NCBI GenBank assembly: GCA_046732855.1
Contig: JBKPNX010000007.1
Coordinates: forward strand, 45,425 to 109,424
Source: JBKPNX01 sp046732855
Lineage (GTDB): Bacteria; Pseudomonadota; Alphaproteobacteria; Geminicoccales; Geminicoccaceae
DNA length: 64,000 nt
Direction of reading: 5' to 3'
The position numbers and the translations under genes are program-made. Under the pieces are notes generated by a model. It made no database searches and was not told the origin of the DNA. It saw only the letters and a program-made list of their open reading frames with translations. Within the stretch, counting starts at the first letter, position 1; each line of letters starts with the position of its first letter. Positions 45,112 to 53,531 of this stretch are shown here, one piece after another.

Positions 45112-45129
45112 GCCCGCGGCCGCGCGGGC
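45112..45129 (+). terminator. GC-rich hairpin after the GFA gene (terminator-like, no T-run)
   Basis: GCCCGCG and CGCGGGC pair perfectly across a GCCG loop, seven bases after the GFA stop codon. There is no T-run, so a simple rho-independent terminator is unlikely in the strict sense, but it sits between convergent genes. Confidence 0.3.
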
Positions 45130-45245
45130 GCACGTCCTACCGAACGGCTGCCACTGCTTGGCCTTTGATCGTCAAGCCCGGCGACGAGCGCCCGGCGGGG
45201 GCATGTGACAGCGAGCTACCCGGAGCGTCCGCCGGACACGGCGAG

Positions 45246-47129
45246 CTACCTGGGGCGCCCGGTGACTGACAGCAGCAGCTCTTCGGAAGCGTCGTCGAAC
45301 GTCGCGTAATTGAGCCGGTACAGCCTCGCATAAAGGCCGCGCTGGCGCATCAGCTCGCCATGGGAGCCGGATTCGACTACCCGGCCGTCCTGCAGCACGA
45401 TGATCCGGTCGGCGTTGCGGATCGTGGCCAGCCGGTGCGCGATGACGAGACCCGTGCGCTGCGCGAGCAGCCGGGCGAGCCCGGTCTGGATCAGGCGCTC
45501 GGTGTAGCTGTCGACGCTCGCGGTCGCTTCATCCAGGACCAGGATCTTGGCGTCGGCGACCAGGGCGCGGGCGAAGCTGATCAGCTGCCGCTGCCCGAGC
45601 GACAGGTTGCCGCCCCGCTGCTCCAACGGCGTCTCGTAGCCTTGCGGCAGCCGCATGATGAAATCGTGCGCGCCGACGGTCCTGGCTGCATCGATCACCT
45701 GGTCGGGCATCGCCCGGGTGGCATAGCGGATGTTTTCGAGAACCGTGCCGGTGAACAGGAACGGCTCCTGCAGGACCATGGCGATGTGGCGGCCGAGCGA
45801 AGCCTGCGTGAGATCGCGCACGTCGTGGCCGCCGACCAGAACCTGCCCGCTCCAGACGTCGTAGAAGCGGTGGACCAACGCCATCGTGCTGGTCTTGCCC
45901 GATCCGGTCGGGCCGACCAGAGCGACCGTCTCCCCCGGCTCGACCCGGAAGCTGACGTTGCGCAGGACGGGAATGCCAGGGACGTAGCCGAAGGTGACGT
46001 CCCGGAACTCGACCGAGCCGTCGATGGTCGCGGGATCGAGCGCGCCCGACTTGTCCCGGATCTGGATCGGCACGTCCAGGACCTCGAAGATGCGCTGCCC
46101 CGACGCCATGGCGCGTTGCAGGACGCTGTACTGCATCGTGAGCGAGCGGATCGGATCGAAGAAGCGCTGGACGTAGAACAGGAAAGCGACCATCACGCCG
46201 AGGTCGAGCCGGCCATCCAGGACGGCCATGCCTCCGACCACGATGACGATGCCCATGGCGGCCCCCGTCAGGGTGTCGACGATCGGCACCATGATCTGGG
46301 CCAGCCAGGTGCCTTGCAGCTGGGCCTTCAGGTTGTCCTCGACCTTCTCCTCGAACAGCTGCAGGTTGACCGCCTCGCGGCCCATGCCCTGCACCGTCCG
46401 CACGCCGTGGATGCCCTCGGCGAGCGCGCCGTTCAGCGTCGAGCTGGCGACCCGGGCGCGCAGGAAGGCGCGCCGCGCGCGCGGCAGCCAGACGATGCGC
46501 ACGCCGACCAAGACCAGCACGACCGAGAGCGTGAGCAGCCCGAGCCGCCAGTCGAGCGCCAGGAGGACGATCGTGATGCCCACCAGCAGTACGAAGTCGC
46601 CGATCGCGAACACGGAGGTCTCGAGGAACTCCTGCAAGGCGTGAACGTCGCCCTGGAGGCGGGACATGAGGCGGCCGACCTCGGTCTTGTCCATGAAGGA
46701 GAGCGAGACGCGCTGGAGGTGGGCGAACATCGCCCGCCGCAGGTTGATCAACAGCCGCTCCGCGATGCGCGCGACCAGCGTCTCCTGGACGAGATTCGCG
46801 AGAAAGTTGAGGCTGACGACGCCGAAGAAGACCAGCACGCCGAGCGCGAGCAGCCGCTCGTTCTGCGCGCCCTCGACCAGCGCGTGGTCGATCACGGTGC
46901 GCAGGATCAGCGGTATCGCGACCTGGCTCGCGGCGAAGGCGAGGACCGCGACAATGGCCAGGACCAGCTGGCGCCGATACGGGCTGATGAACGCCCAGAA
47001 CCGCTTCAGGATGCGGCCGTCGAACGCCGCGAAGATCTGCTCTTCGACATTGATCTGCGAGCCGACGACGGCACGCGGCGGCCGCGCGGCCCGGCCAGTC
47101 GGGGGCGACGGGACGCCGGCTCGCAACAT
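45246..47129 (-). CDS. ABC exporter half-transporter, second subunit
   Basis: A 627-residue type IV ABC exporter subunit: N-terminal six-helix domain (about residues 25-340, starting at FISPYRRQLVLAIVAVLAFA) and a C-terminal ATPase. Walker A GPTGSGKTSTM, Q-loop VLQEPFLF, signature LSLGQRQLISFARAL, Walker B KILVLDEATASVD, H-loop IAHRLATI. The signature carries LSLGQRQ in place of LSGGQ. ATG 47129 lies two bases after the stop of the first exporter gene. The two make an obligate heterodimer or two homodimers; substrate (lipid, peptide or drug) is unknown. The 3' end lies in a 30-bp direct duplication at 45211-45270. Confidence 0.9.
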   Translation of the reverse strand: MLRAGVPSPPTGRAARPPRAVVGSQINVEEQIFAAFDGRILKRFWAFISPYRRQLVLAIVAVLAFAASQVAIPLILRTVIDHALVEGAQNERLLALGVLVFFGVVSLNFLANLVQETLVARIAERLLINLRRAMFAHLQRVSLSFMDKTEVGRLMSRLQGDVHALQEFLETSVFAIGDFVLLVGITIVLLALDWRLGLLTLSVVLVLVGVRIVWLPRARRAFLRARVASSTLNGALAEGIHGVRTVQGMGREAVNLQLFEEKVEDNLKAQLQGTWLAQIMVPIVDTLTGAAMGIVIVVGGMAVLDGRLDLGVMVAFLFYVQRFFDPIRSLTMQYSVLQRAMASGQRIFEVLDVPIQIRDKSGALDPATIDGSVEFRDVTFGYVPGIPVLRNVSFRVEPGETVALVGPTGSGKTSTMALVHRFYDVWSGQVLVGGHDVRDLTQASLGRHIAMVLQEPFLFTGTVLENIRYATRAMPDQVIDAARTVGAHDFIMRLPQGYETPLEQRGGNLSLGQRQLISFARALVADAKILVLDEATASVDSYTERLIQTGLARLLAQRTGLVIAHRLATIRNADRIIVLQDGRVVESGSHGELMRQRGLYARLYRLNYATFDDASEELLLSVTGRPR

Positions 47130-47131
47130 GG

Positions 47132-48943
47132 TCACCGCACGCGCTCCCGGCCGTCGCTGCCCGCGTCCGGCTGCTCCCCGCCCAGGCTCTGCAGCGCATA
47201 GAGGCTGGCGTACCGGCCACCCAGCTGCAGCAGCTCGGCGTGCGTGCCGCGCTCGACGATGCGTCCCTGCTCCAGGAACAGGATCTCGTCGGCATCCATG
47301 AGCGATCCCAGGCGGTGCGCGATGATGATCGTCGCCCGGGTCGCGGTCTGCGTCCGCAGCGCCTCGCGGATGCTCTGCTCGGTGGCGGCGTCGATCGCGG
47401 CGGTCGAATCGTCGAACACCAGGATCGGCGGGGCGAGCAGGATGCTGCGGGCGATCGACACACGCTGCCGCTGGCCGCCCGAGAGCGACACGCCGCGCTC
47501 CCCGACCAGCGTCTCGTAGCCTTTCGGCAGCCCGGCGATGTAGTCGTGCAGCCGCGCGACCTCGCTGGATTGGGCGATGCGCTCGCGGTCCGCCCATGGA
47601 TCGCCGTAGGCGATGTTGTTCTCGAGGGAGGCGGTGAACAGGAAACTGTCCTGCTGGACCAGGCGGACCGTCCGGCGCAGCGACGCCAGGGTGACCTCGC
47701 GCACGTCCTGGCCGTCGATGGTGATGCGGCCGGCGCCGACGTCGTAGTAGCGGGGGATCAGGTGCGCGATGGTCGACTTGCCGCTGCCCGCCGGGCCGAC
47801 GATGCCGAGCGTCCGGCCGGCGCGCACCTCGAAGCTGATGTCGTGCAGCGTCGGCAGCTCCCGACCTGCACCGGGATAGGCGAAAGAGACGTGTTCGAAG
47901 CGGAGCACGCCGTCGGTAACCACGAGGTCCCGGGCGCCCGGCCGGTCGGCGATGTCCGGCTCACGGTCGAGCACCTCGAACAGGCGCGTGCCCGACATGG
48001 ACGCGCGGGCGAACGCGTTGACCATCAGCCCGAGCTGGCGCACCGGCATCTGCAGGATCGCCATGAAGGCGAGATACTCGGCGAGCGTGCCCACGGTGAT
48101 CTCGCCCGCGAGCACCTTGCGGCCGCCCACCCACAAAAGCAGCCCCATGGCGAGGAAGAAGACGTAGGTCATCGCGGTGGTGTTGCGGACCCGCACGTCG
48201 ATCCGGCGCTCGGCCAGCTCCCGCGTCTCCTGCGACACCGCATCGAATTTGCCGAGTTCATGGGGTTGCGCCGCGAACGCGCGGACCACGCGGATCCCGC
48301 TGAGGTTCTCCTCCATCACGCGGGTCAGCACGCCGAGTTTTTCCTGGAGCGCCAGCCAGCTGGCGCGCAGCCGAAGCCGCGCCACCACGGAGCGCCAGGC
48401 GGCGAAGGGGACGAAGCTGAGCGCCACGAGGCCGAGCTGGAGCTCCCGGCCGAGCAGCAATGCCGCCCCTGCACCGATCAGGATCGCGAACAGCACGAGC
48501 CGGATCAGCCCGGCGTTGATCGCCATCCGGATGCCCTCGATGTCAAGCATGCCGCGGGTGATCAGCTCGCCGGTGTGCACCCGGTCGTGGAAGCCGATGC
48601 TCAGGCGCTGCAGCTTCTCGTAGTACGCCATGCGCAGGTCGTAGGCGAGGCGCTGCCCGACCGCTTCGCCCTGGTAGTTGTGCCACATCGTGAACAGTCC
48701 GCGCGCCACGGCAGCGCCCAGCAGCATGCCGGCCGCGTGCCACAGGGCGGCGCGCGCCGCAAGCTCGTCGCCGCCGGCGAGCAGGCCCTGCGCGGTATCG
48801 ACGGCCCGCCCGAGATAGCGGGGGATCAGGAGCTGAAAGATCGCGGCGACTATCGTGGTCGCCAACGCGATCGCCATGCCCCGTCTGTAGCGCAGCGCCA
48901 TGCGGAGCACGCGCAGCAGAACCCGGAAGTCCGAGGGGCCCAC
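47132..48943 (-). CDS. ABC exporter half-transporter, first subunit
   Basis: A 603-residue partner subunit with six-helix membrane domain and a C-terminal ATPase. Walker A GPAGSGKST, Q-loop VQQDSFLF, signature SLSGGQRQRVSIARSI, Walker B PILVFDDSTAAIDAAT, with Asp-Asp (DD) instead of Asp-Glu at the catalytic position, the mark of a degenerate nucleotide site in heterodimeric exporters. The partner has DE and so would hold the active site. GTG 48943 is chosen since its first residues (GPSDFRVLLRVLRMALRYRR) lead straight into the first helix; the frame runs on upstream to 49369 through repeat-rich sequence without SD, and ATG 48901 is another possibility. Confidence 0.85.
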   Translation of the reverse strand: MGPSDFRVLLRVLRMALRYRRGMAIALATTIVAAIFQLLIPRYLGRAVDTAQGLLAGGDELAARAALWHAAGMLLGAAVARGLFTMWHNYQGEAVGQRLAYDLRMAYYEKLQRLSIGFHDRVHTGELITRGMLDIEGIRMAINAGLIRLVLFAILIGAGAALLLGRELQLGLVALSFVPFAAWRSVVARLRLRASWLALQEKLGVLTRVMEENLSGIRVVRAFAAQPHELGKFDAVSQETRELAERRIDVRVRNTTAMTYVFFLAMGLLLWVGGRKVLAGEITVGTLAEYLAFMAILQMPVRQLGLMVNAFARASMSGTRLFEVLDREPDIADRPGARDLVVTDGVLRFEHVSFAYPGAGRELPTLHDISFEVRAGRTLGIVGPAGSGKSTIAHLIPRYYDVGAGRITIDGQDVREVTLASLRRTVRLVQQDSFLFTASLENNIAYGDPWADRERIAQSSEVARLHDYIAGLPKGYETLVGERGVSLSGGQRQRVSIARSILLAPPILVFDDSTAAIDAATEQSIREALRTQTATRATIIIAHRLGSLMDADEILFLEQGRIVERGTHAELLQLGGRYASLYALQSLGGEQPDAGSDGRERVR

Positions 48944-49456
48944 GCCGGCGGGGCCTTGCGACTTCGGCCAGGAAAGAACCGAGCTGGTGGCGTTCAAAGC
49001 AGACCCGAAAGGGCTATGGCCGACTCCCCAGGAAGCGGCCGCCGGTCGACATCGCCGGCCGCCAGGGTGCGACATTGCCGTGGCGCCACGGCGCGCGATC
49101 CATAGCGCCCGATGCTTTTGCGACCAAGCCCTTCCATGCGCTGCACGACAGCGGGAAGTGCGATGCGCCGCACGACAGCGTGAAGTCGTGACGCGTGCGT
49201 CGCGTACTTCCTTCGCCATGTCATGGCTCGATCGGGGCGGCCGGGCGTGACCCCCCGGTCGAGCCGGGGGGTGACAAAGGGGGGGCGGAAGAGAGGTGAC
49301 AAGAATGGGGCCGTAGGAGAGGGGACAAGAAGGGAGCGTAAGCGACAAGCACGGGGGTCCGGGGGACAAGGAACAGCGGCCCGTGGGTCAAGACCTTGCC
49401 TTGCTGGTGTTACGCATGCGGGGTAACTCGCATCTCCGGCCGCCACGAATCGGGAT
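48944..49456. repeat. Repeat-rich intergenic region with GACAAG-type and 27-bp units
   Basis: No gene supported. It contains two 27-bp direct copies at 49137-49163 and 49164-49190 (both built on TGCG(C/T)... GCACGACAGCG), an inverted repeat at 49250-49272, and five GACAA strings at 49273, 49298, 49324, 49344 and 49365 spaced 20-26 bases apart in a G-rich tract. The promoters of the exporter operon and possibly the end of the malate synthase gene flank it. Confidence 0.6.
49250..49272. repeat. Perfect 9-bp inverted repeat (hairpin)
   Basis: ACCCCCCGG at 49250-49258 and CCGGGGGGT at 49264-49272 pair across the TCGAG loop, a strong GC stem. It has no T-run and lies upstream of the exporter operon and beyond the malate synthase 3' end, so it may act as a bidirectional block or a repeat-element core. 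Confidence 0.6.
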
Positions 49457-51091
49457 CTACGGTGCAGCGCGCGTGATCACCCGCTCATACGCCGGGAGGG
49501 TCAGGAACTCGGTGAACTCGTCGGCCAGAACCAGCTCGCGCAGCAGCGCGGCCGCAGCGCCATAACGGCCGGCGCGGTAGCGCTCCTCGCCGACGCTGCC
49601 CCGGATCCTGGCCAGCTCCTCCTCGAGCAGCCGCTCGACCAGCGCGCCATCGATCACGGGTCCGCCTTCGATCCGCGCGCCGTGGCGCCGCCACTGCCAG
49701 ACCTGGGCGCGCGAGATCTCCGCGGTGGCGGCGTCCTCCATCAGGTTGTAGATCGGCACGCAGCCGCTGCCGCGCAGCCAGGCCTCCAGGTACAGCACGC
49801 CGACGTTCAGATTGTGGCGCAGGCCGCGCTCGGTGATCGTGCCCTCGGGCACCGCGAGCAAGTCCCGCGCGCTCACCGCGACGTCGTCGCGCCTGCGCGC
49901 GATCTGGTTGGCGTCGGGCATCAGCTGATCGAACACCTCCCTCGCGATCGGCACCAGGCCGGGGTGGGCGACCCAGGTGCCGTCGTGGCCGTCGGTCGCT
50001 TCTCGCTCCTTGTCGGCGCGCACCTTGCCGAGCGCCTGCTCGTTCGCGCGCGGGTCGTCGCGGATCGGGATTTGCGCCGCCATGCCGCCGATCGCGTGCG
50101 CGCCGCGGCGATGGCAGGTCCGGATCGCGAGCAGGCTGTAGGCGCGCATGCACGGCACGGTCATGGTCACCTGGTCGCGGTCGGGCATGACGAACTCGGG
50201 CCGGTGCCTGAACTTCTTGATGAAGCTGAAGATGTAATCCCAGCGGCCGCAGTTGAGCCCGGCCGAATGCTCGCGCAGCTCGAAGAGGATCTCGTCCATC
50301 TCGAACGCGGCGAGGATGGTCTCGATCAGCACGGTCGCCCTGATCGTGCCGCGCGGGACGCCGAGCTGCTCCTGCGCGAACAGGAACACGTCGTTCCAGA
50401 GCCGCGCCTCGAGATGGCTCTCGAGTTTCGGCAGATAGAAGTAGGGCCCCGTGCCGCGCGCCACCAGCTCCCTGGCGTTGTGGAAGACATACAGGCCGAA
50501 ATCGAACAGCGCACCGCTCATCGGCTGCCCGTCGATGCGCACGTGCGCTTCGGGCAGCTGCCAGCCGCGCGGCCGCACCATCAGCGTCGCGGTCCGCTCG
50601 CCGAGGCGGTAACGCTTGCCGGTCTCGGGGTCGGTCAGATCGATCGTGCGGCGGATCGCGTCGAAGAGATTGATCTGGCCCTCGAGCAGGTTCGCCCAGG
50701 TCGGCGTGGTCGCGTCCTCGAAGTCGGCCATGTACACCGACGCGCCGGAATTCAGCGCGTTCACGATCATCTTGCGATCGACCGGGCCGGTGATCTCGAC
50801 CCGGCGGTCCTGGAGGTCGGCGGGCACCGGCGCGATCCGCCAGTCCGCCTCGCGAATCTTTCGCGTCTCCTTGAAGAAGTCGGGCAGCGCGCCCGCCTGC
50901 AGGCGCGCATCGACCTCGCGGCGCCGCGCAAGCAAGGACTGGCGCGCCTCGCGAAAGCGCCGCTCGAGCCCGGCGAGGAAGGCGAGCGCGTCGGGAGTCA
51001 AAATCCCGTCATAGCCACTCTCGATCGGGCCGAGCACCTCGACCCCCGCAGGCGTGATCATCCCGCGCCTCTTGTTGGTGTTCGCGCTCAT
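49457..51091 (-). CDS. aceB: Malate synthase A
   Basis: A 544-residue glyoxylate-shunt enzyme, condensing glyoxylate and acetyl-CoA to malate. The A-type signature is present: VYMADFEDATTPTWANLLEGQ (quoted in part), VRPRGWQLPEAHV, and FFKETRKIREADWRIAP near the N terminus. Active-site strings include YFYLPKLESHLEARLWND and CGRWDYIFSFIKKF. KFRHRPEFVMPDR and GHDGTWVAHPGLVP follow in order, at full family length. SD-like GGAG lies a few bases before ATG 51091. Isocitrate lyase is not in the window, so the partner is elsewhere. A 122-base divergent region separates it from a small conserved gene. Confidence 0.96.
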   Translation of the reverse strand: MSANTNKRRGMITPAGVEVLGPIESGYDGILTPDALAFLAGLERRFREARQSLLARRREVDARLQAGALPDFFKETRKIREADWRIAPVPADLQDRRVEITGPVDRKMIVNALNSGASVYMADFEDATTPTWANLLEGQINLFDAIRRTIDLTDPETGKRYRLGERTATLMVRPRGWQLPEAHVRIDGQPMSGALFDFGLYVFHNARELVARGTGPYFYLPKLESHLEARLWNDVFLFAQEQLGVPRGTIRATVLIETILAAFEMDEILFELREHSAGLNCGRWDYIFSFIKKFRHRPEFVMPDRDQVTMTVPCMRAYSLLAIRTCHRRGAHAIGGMAAQIPIRDDPRANEQALGKVRADKEREATDGHDGTWVAHPGLVPIAREVFDQLMPDANQIARRRDDVAVSARDLLAVPEGTITERGLRHNLNVGVLYLEAWLRGSGCVPIYNLMEDAATAEISRAQVWQWRRHGARIEGGPVIDGALVERLLEEELARIRGSVGEERYRAGRYGAAAALLRELVLADEFTEFLTLPAYERVITRAAP

Positions 51092-51212
51092 GGAAGCTCC
51101 GCTCTGGCGCCGGCGTGAAGGACCGCCGGCCGCGCCGCGTGATACTCGGAACCTTGCCGCCGTGTCCAGGCTTATACCTGGATCCGGCCAAGCGGTCCCG
51201 AGGGGAAACCGA

Positions 51213-51440
51213 ATGCTCGTGCAGGTGGAGTGCTACGCCGGGCAGCGCGGCGAGGAGACGCCGCGGCGGCTCCGCCTGGATGGGCGCTCGGTCGAGCTGG
51301 TCGAGGTGCTCGACTGCTGGCTCGGCGTCGACCACCGCTATTTCAAGCTGCGGGGCGACGATGGCGCGGTCTACATCCTGCGCCACGACACCGCGCGCGG
51401 ACGCTGGGAAATGACCATGTACCAGGCGCCCCGGCGCTGA
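51213..51440 (+). CDS. Small conserved protein of unknown function
   Basis: A 75-residue protein. The pattern VQVECYAGQRGEETPRRLRL, VEVLDCWLGVDHRYFKLRGD and YILRHDTARGRWEMTMY resembles a widespread family of about 70-90 residues (DUF6504-like, from memory) built on a beta-barrel-type sheet, with no known activity. No signal peptide or metal motif. SD-like GAGGGGA stands before ATG 51213; the frame extends upstream to 51054 but lacks support. Divergent from malate synthase; a tandem repeat tract follows directly and overlaps its last few codons. Confidence 0.6.
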   Translation: MLVQVECYAGQRGEETPRRLRLDGRSVELVEVLDCWLGVDHRYFKLRGDDGAVYILRHDTARGRWEMTMYQAPRR

Positions 51441-51540
51441 CCTGGACGAGGCCGCCCCGACACTGACTTGGACGAGTCGTCCCGGCGCTGACCTGGAGGA
51501 GGCGCCCCGACGGTGACATGGACGACGCGTCCGCGCTGAG
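51426..51540. repeat. Imperfect tandem repeat, about 25 bp, five copies
   Basis: Five near-copies based on CTGACCTGGACGAG (51437, then about 51463, 51488, 51513 and a partial at 51533), each preceded by CGCCCCG- or CGTCCCG-like strings, run from inside the last codons of the small gene into the spacer. Period 25-26 bp, not a multiple of three, so it does not extend the reading frame. Confidence 0.75.
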
Positions 51541-51589
51541 GAGAACGAGTGGCGCATGCGCCTGATGCCCCTGGCGTTTGCCGGGCTTG

Positions 51590-51690
51590 ACCTCGCTGTC
51601 TGCTTAACCGTTCGTTGACCATTGGGCGTTATGGCGTGCTGTCCCATGGTCCATGCGATCCTGGGAGTCCGTGCCCCGCCCGGCCAGCGG
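51590..51690. repeat. Dispersed repeat, copy 1 (related to 60287-60385)
   Basis: Shares GCTTAAC near its start and ATGGTCCATGCGA, TGGGAxTCCGT and GCC-rich strings further on with 60287-60385. Both copies are intergenic and in the same orientation. Copy 1 spans the middle of the 640-base gap after the small protein gene. Confidence 0.6.
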
Positions 51691-51944
51691 CAGCCAGTCC
51701 CACGTCTCAGGGGCTGGCAATCGGAGCTGACCGCGAGAGGGCAGAGCTGACCGCAAGAAGGTCAGTTCTGGTAACGCTCGTGCGGCCGATGCCGGTTGCA
51801 TGGATCGCCGGGCCGAGGCCGACGGCTGTCCGGACGAGCATGGTCGCGAGCGGCAAGCGCGCGGGGGCCGGCGCTGGGAGCTTCCCATCTGCGAGGCCAC
51901 GCCGGGCGCAGGCGGCCGCTAGGACTCGGCGCCGGGAGTTCGCC

Positions 51945-52046
51945 GTCATGCTGTCTCGTCTTTGCGGGGGCGCCGCCAGCGCACGTGGCGATTCAGCCAG
52001 ATCCAACACGCCTGGAATGCTTCGCGCCTGCGTCGCTCGCCATGAC
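51945..52046. repeat. Short intergenic repeat element with inverted GTCATG/CATGAC ends
   Basis: A 102-base segment bounded by GTCATG (51945) and CATGAC (52041-52046). The right part, TGGAATGCTTCGCGCCTGCG to TCGCCATGAC, follows the pattern of a common alphaproteobacterial intergenic repeat, and is similar to 62790-62834. Confidence 0.5.
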
Positions 52047-52079
52047 CAGGCGATGGGCACCTGTGTCGCAGCGGGGAAG

Positions 52080-53531
52080 CTAGCGGCGCGGCGTCGGCCG
52101 CCGGGCAAGGCCGCCTTTCTGGTGCGACAGCTGGATCGCTTGGCCCTTCTTGGCCGAGATCACGCGGCGATTGACCCCGGCCCAGCCGATCTCGCCGAAC
52201 AGCCGGCCGTACTCGATCTTGGGGCAGCGGTCCATGACCACGTCGAGGCCGGCGGCGCGCGCCTTCGCCGCCGCCTCGTCGCTGCGAATGCCGAGCTGCA
52301 GCCAGACCACCTTGGCGCCCGCCTTGATCGCCTCGTCGACCACGGCGGGCGCCTCGTCCGCTTTCCTGAACACCTGCACCATGTCGGGCGGTGTCGAAAG
52401 ATCGTCGAGCGAGGCGACCACGGTCTCGCCGAGGATCTCCTGACCGGCATAGCGCGGATTGACCGGGATCATCCGGTAGCCCTTCTGCTGCAGATACAGC
52501 ATGGCGAAGTAGGACGGGCGCATGTCGTTGGCGCTCATGCCGACCGCCGCGATCGTCCTGACCCGCTTCAAGATGCCCCTGATGTAGGCATCGTCGTATT
52601 GTAGCCGGGCGGTCGCCGCGGCGGCCTTGTCCGTCGTCCTCGGGTTCGTTTGCGCGGCGACACCCGTCCTGGCCCGGCGCTTCGGGTTCAATCGGTGGCT
52701 CATCGCCGACGACTCGGCCGGCCCAGACTCTGCGGCGGCCTTCGGGTTCGTTCGGTTCTTGACCACGGCCCGCTCGGCTGTGCCGGATCTGGCCGCAGGC
52801 TTCGGGTTGGTTCGGTCGTCGAACGCGGCACGCCCGGCGCCGCCGGACTTTCCAGCCGGCTTCGGGTTCGTTCGGTTCTTGACCGCGGTCCGCTCGGCTG
52901 TGCGGGAGATGGCCGCAGGCTTCGGTTCGTTCGGTCCTTGATCGGGGCCCGCCCGGCCGCGCCGGACCTCGCCGCGGCTCTCGGGTTCGTTTGGTCGTCC
53001 TTCGCCGGGGTGGCCGGGGCCGGACCTTGTCGCGGGTCTCGGGTTCGTTCGGTCGGTGGCCGGCCGCTCGGCCGCAACGGATTTCGCCGCGGCTCTCGGG
53101 TTCGTTCGGTCATCGGTCGCCGCGGGCCCGGCCGTGCCCGACCTTGCCGCGGGTCGCGGGTCCGATTGGGCCTCCGTCTCCGACCGCTGGGCCACGCCGG
53201 ACCTTGTCGCGGGTCTCGGGTTCGTTCGGTCGTCGAACGCGGCCCGCCCGGCGACATCGGACCTCGCCACCGGCTTCGGGTTCGTTCGGTTCTTGACCGC
53301 GATCCGCTCTGCTGTGCCGGAGCTGGCCGCAGGCTTCGGGTTCGTTTGGTCATTGATCGCGGCCCGCCCGGCTGCGCCGGACTTGGTCGGAGGCTTCGGG
53401 TTCGTTCGATTCTTGAACCCGGCCCGCTCGACTACGCCGGACTTGGCTGCAGGGTCCGTTCGGTCGTCGATCGTGGAGCGCTCGGCCGCGCCGGATCTGT
53501 CTGCGCGCCTCGGGTTCGTTCGGCCGTTCAT
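52080..53531 (-). CDS. CoA-binding domain protein with tandem-repeat N-terminal extension
   Basis: A 483-residue protein. The C-terminal 150 residues are a YccU-type CoA-binding domain (CoA_binding_2): IRGILKRVRTIAAVGMSAND, YRMIPVNPRYAGQEILGE, GAKVVWLQLGIRSDEAA and LDVVMDRCPKIEYGRLFGE. The first 310 or so residues are about 16 repeats of 20 residues (NRTNPKPAARSGTAERAV-like), encoded by a 60-bp repeat. ATG 53531 overlaps the enoyl-CoA hydratase stop (TGATG), which argues that translation really starts there. A -2 and a -1 indel put one repeat unit in another frame (PNEP instead of RTNP), and then the frame returns. The extension is probably disordered and of no known role; the catalytic or carrier domain is intact. 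Confidence 0.75.
   Translation of the reverse strand: MNGRTNPRRADRSGAAERSTIDDRTDPAAKSGVVERAGFKNRTNPKPPTKSGAAGRAAINDQTNPKPAASSGTAERIAVKNRTNPKPVARSDVAGRAAFDDRTNPRPATRSGVAQRSETEAQSDPRPAARSGTAGPAATDDRTNPRAAAKSVAAERPATDRTNPRPATRSGPGHPGEGRPNEPESRGEVRRGRAGPDQGPNEPKPAAISRTAERTAVKNRTNPKPAGKSGGAGRAAFDDRTNPKPAARSGTAERAVVKNRTNPKAAAESGPAESSAMSHRLNPKRRARTGVAAQTNPRTTDKAAAATARLQYDDAYIRGILKRVRTIAAVGMSANDMRPSYFAMLYLQQKGYRMIPVNPRYAGQEILGETVVASLDDLSTPPDMVQVFRKADEAPAVVDEAIKAGAKVVWLQLGIRSDEAAAKARAAGLDVVMDRCPKIEYGRLFGEIGWAGVNRRVISAKKGQAIQLSHQKGGLARRPTPRR
52636..53530. repeat. Tandem repeat array, 60-bp unit, about 16 copies
   Basis: The core (T/C)TCGGGTTCGTTCGG recurs at 52640, 52681, 52741, 52801, 52861, 52921, 52980, 53039, 53096, 53156, 53216, 53275, 53335, 53395, 53455 and 53510. 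Spacing is 60 bases except for 59, 58 and 57 in the middle and short units at both ends. Units differ at 10-25% of positions. The whole array is inside the CoA-binding protein gene. There are no spacers between units, so this is not a CRISPR. Confidence 0.9.

Larger units (their letters stand above)
51441..52079. other. Gap of about 640 bases, intergenic repeats only
   Basis: No gene is supported. It contains the tandem repeat tail (to 51540), dispersed repeat copy 1 (51590-51690), a short local duplication of GAGCTGACCGC at about 51724-51760, and a short inverted element ending in GTCATG/CATGAC (51945-52046). Open frames through the gap look like those of repeats. Confidence 0.5.

Noticed and set aside
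48944..49369. N-terminal extension of the first exporter subunit (142 codons)
   Set aside because: It reads through the 27-bp and GACAAG repeat tracts, has no ribosome-binding site, and exporter half-transporters start just before the first helix.
52636..53530. CRISPR array
   Set aside because: Units are head-to-tail copies without unique spacers, and the period stays 57-60 bases throughout.
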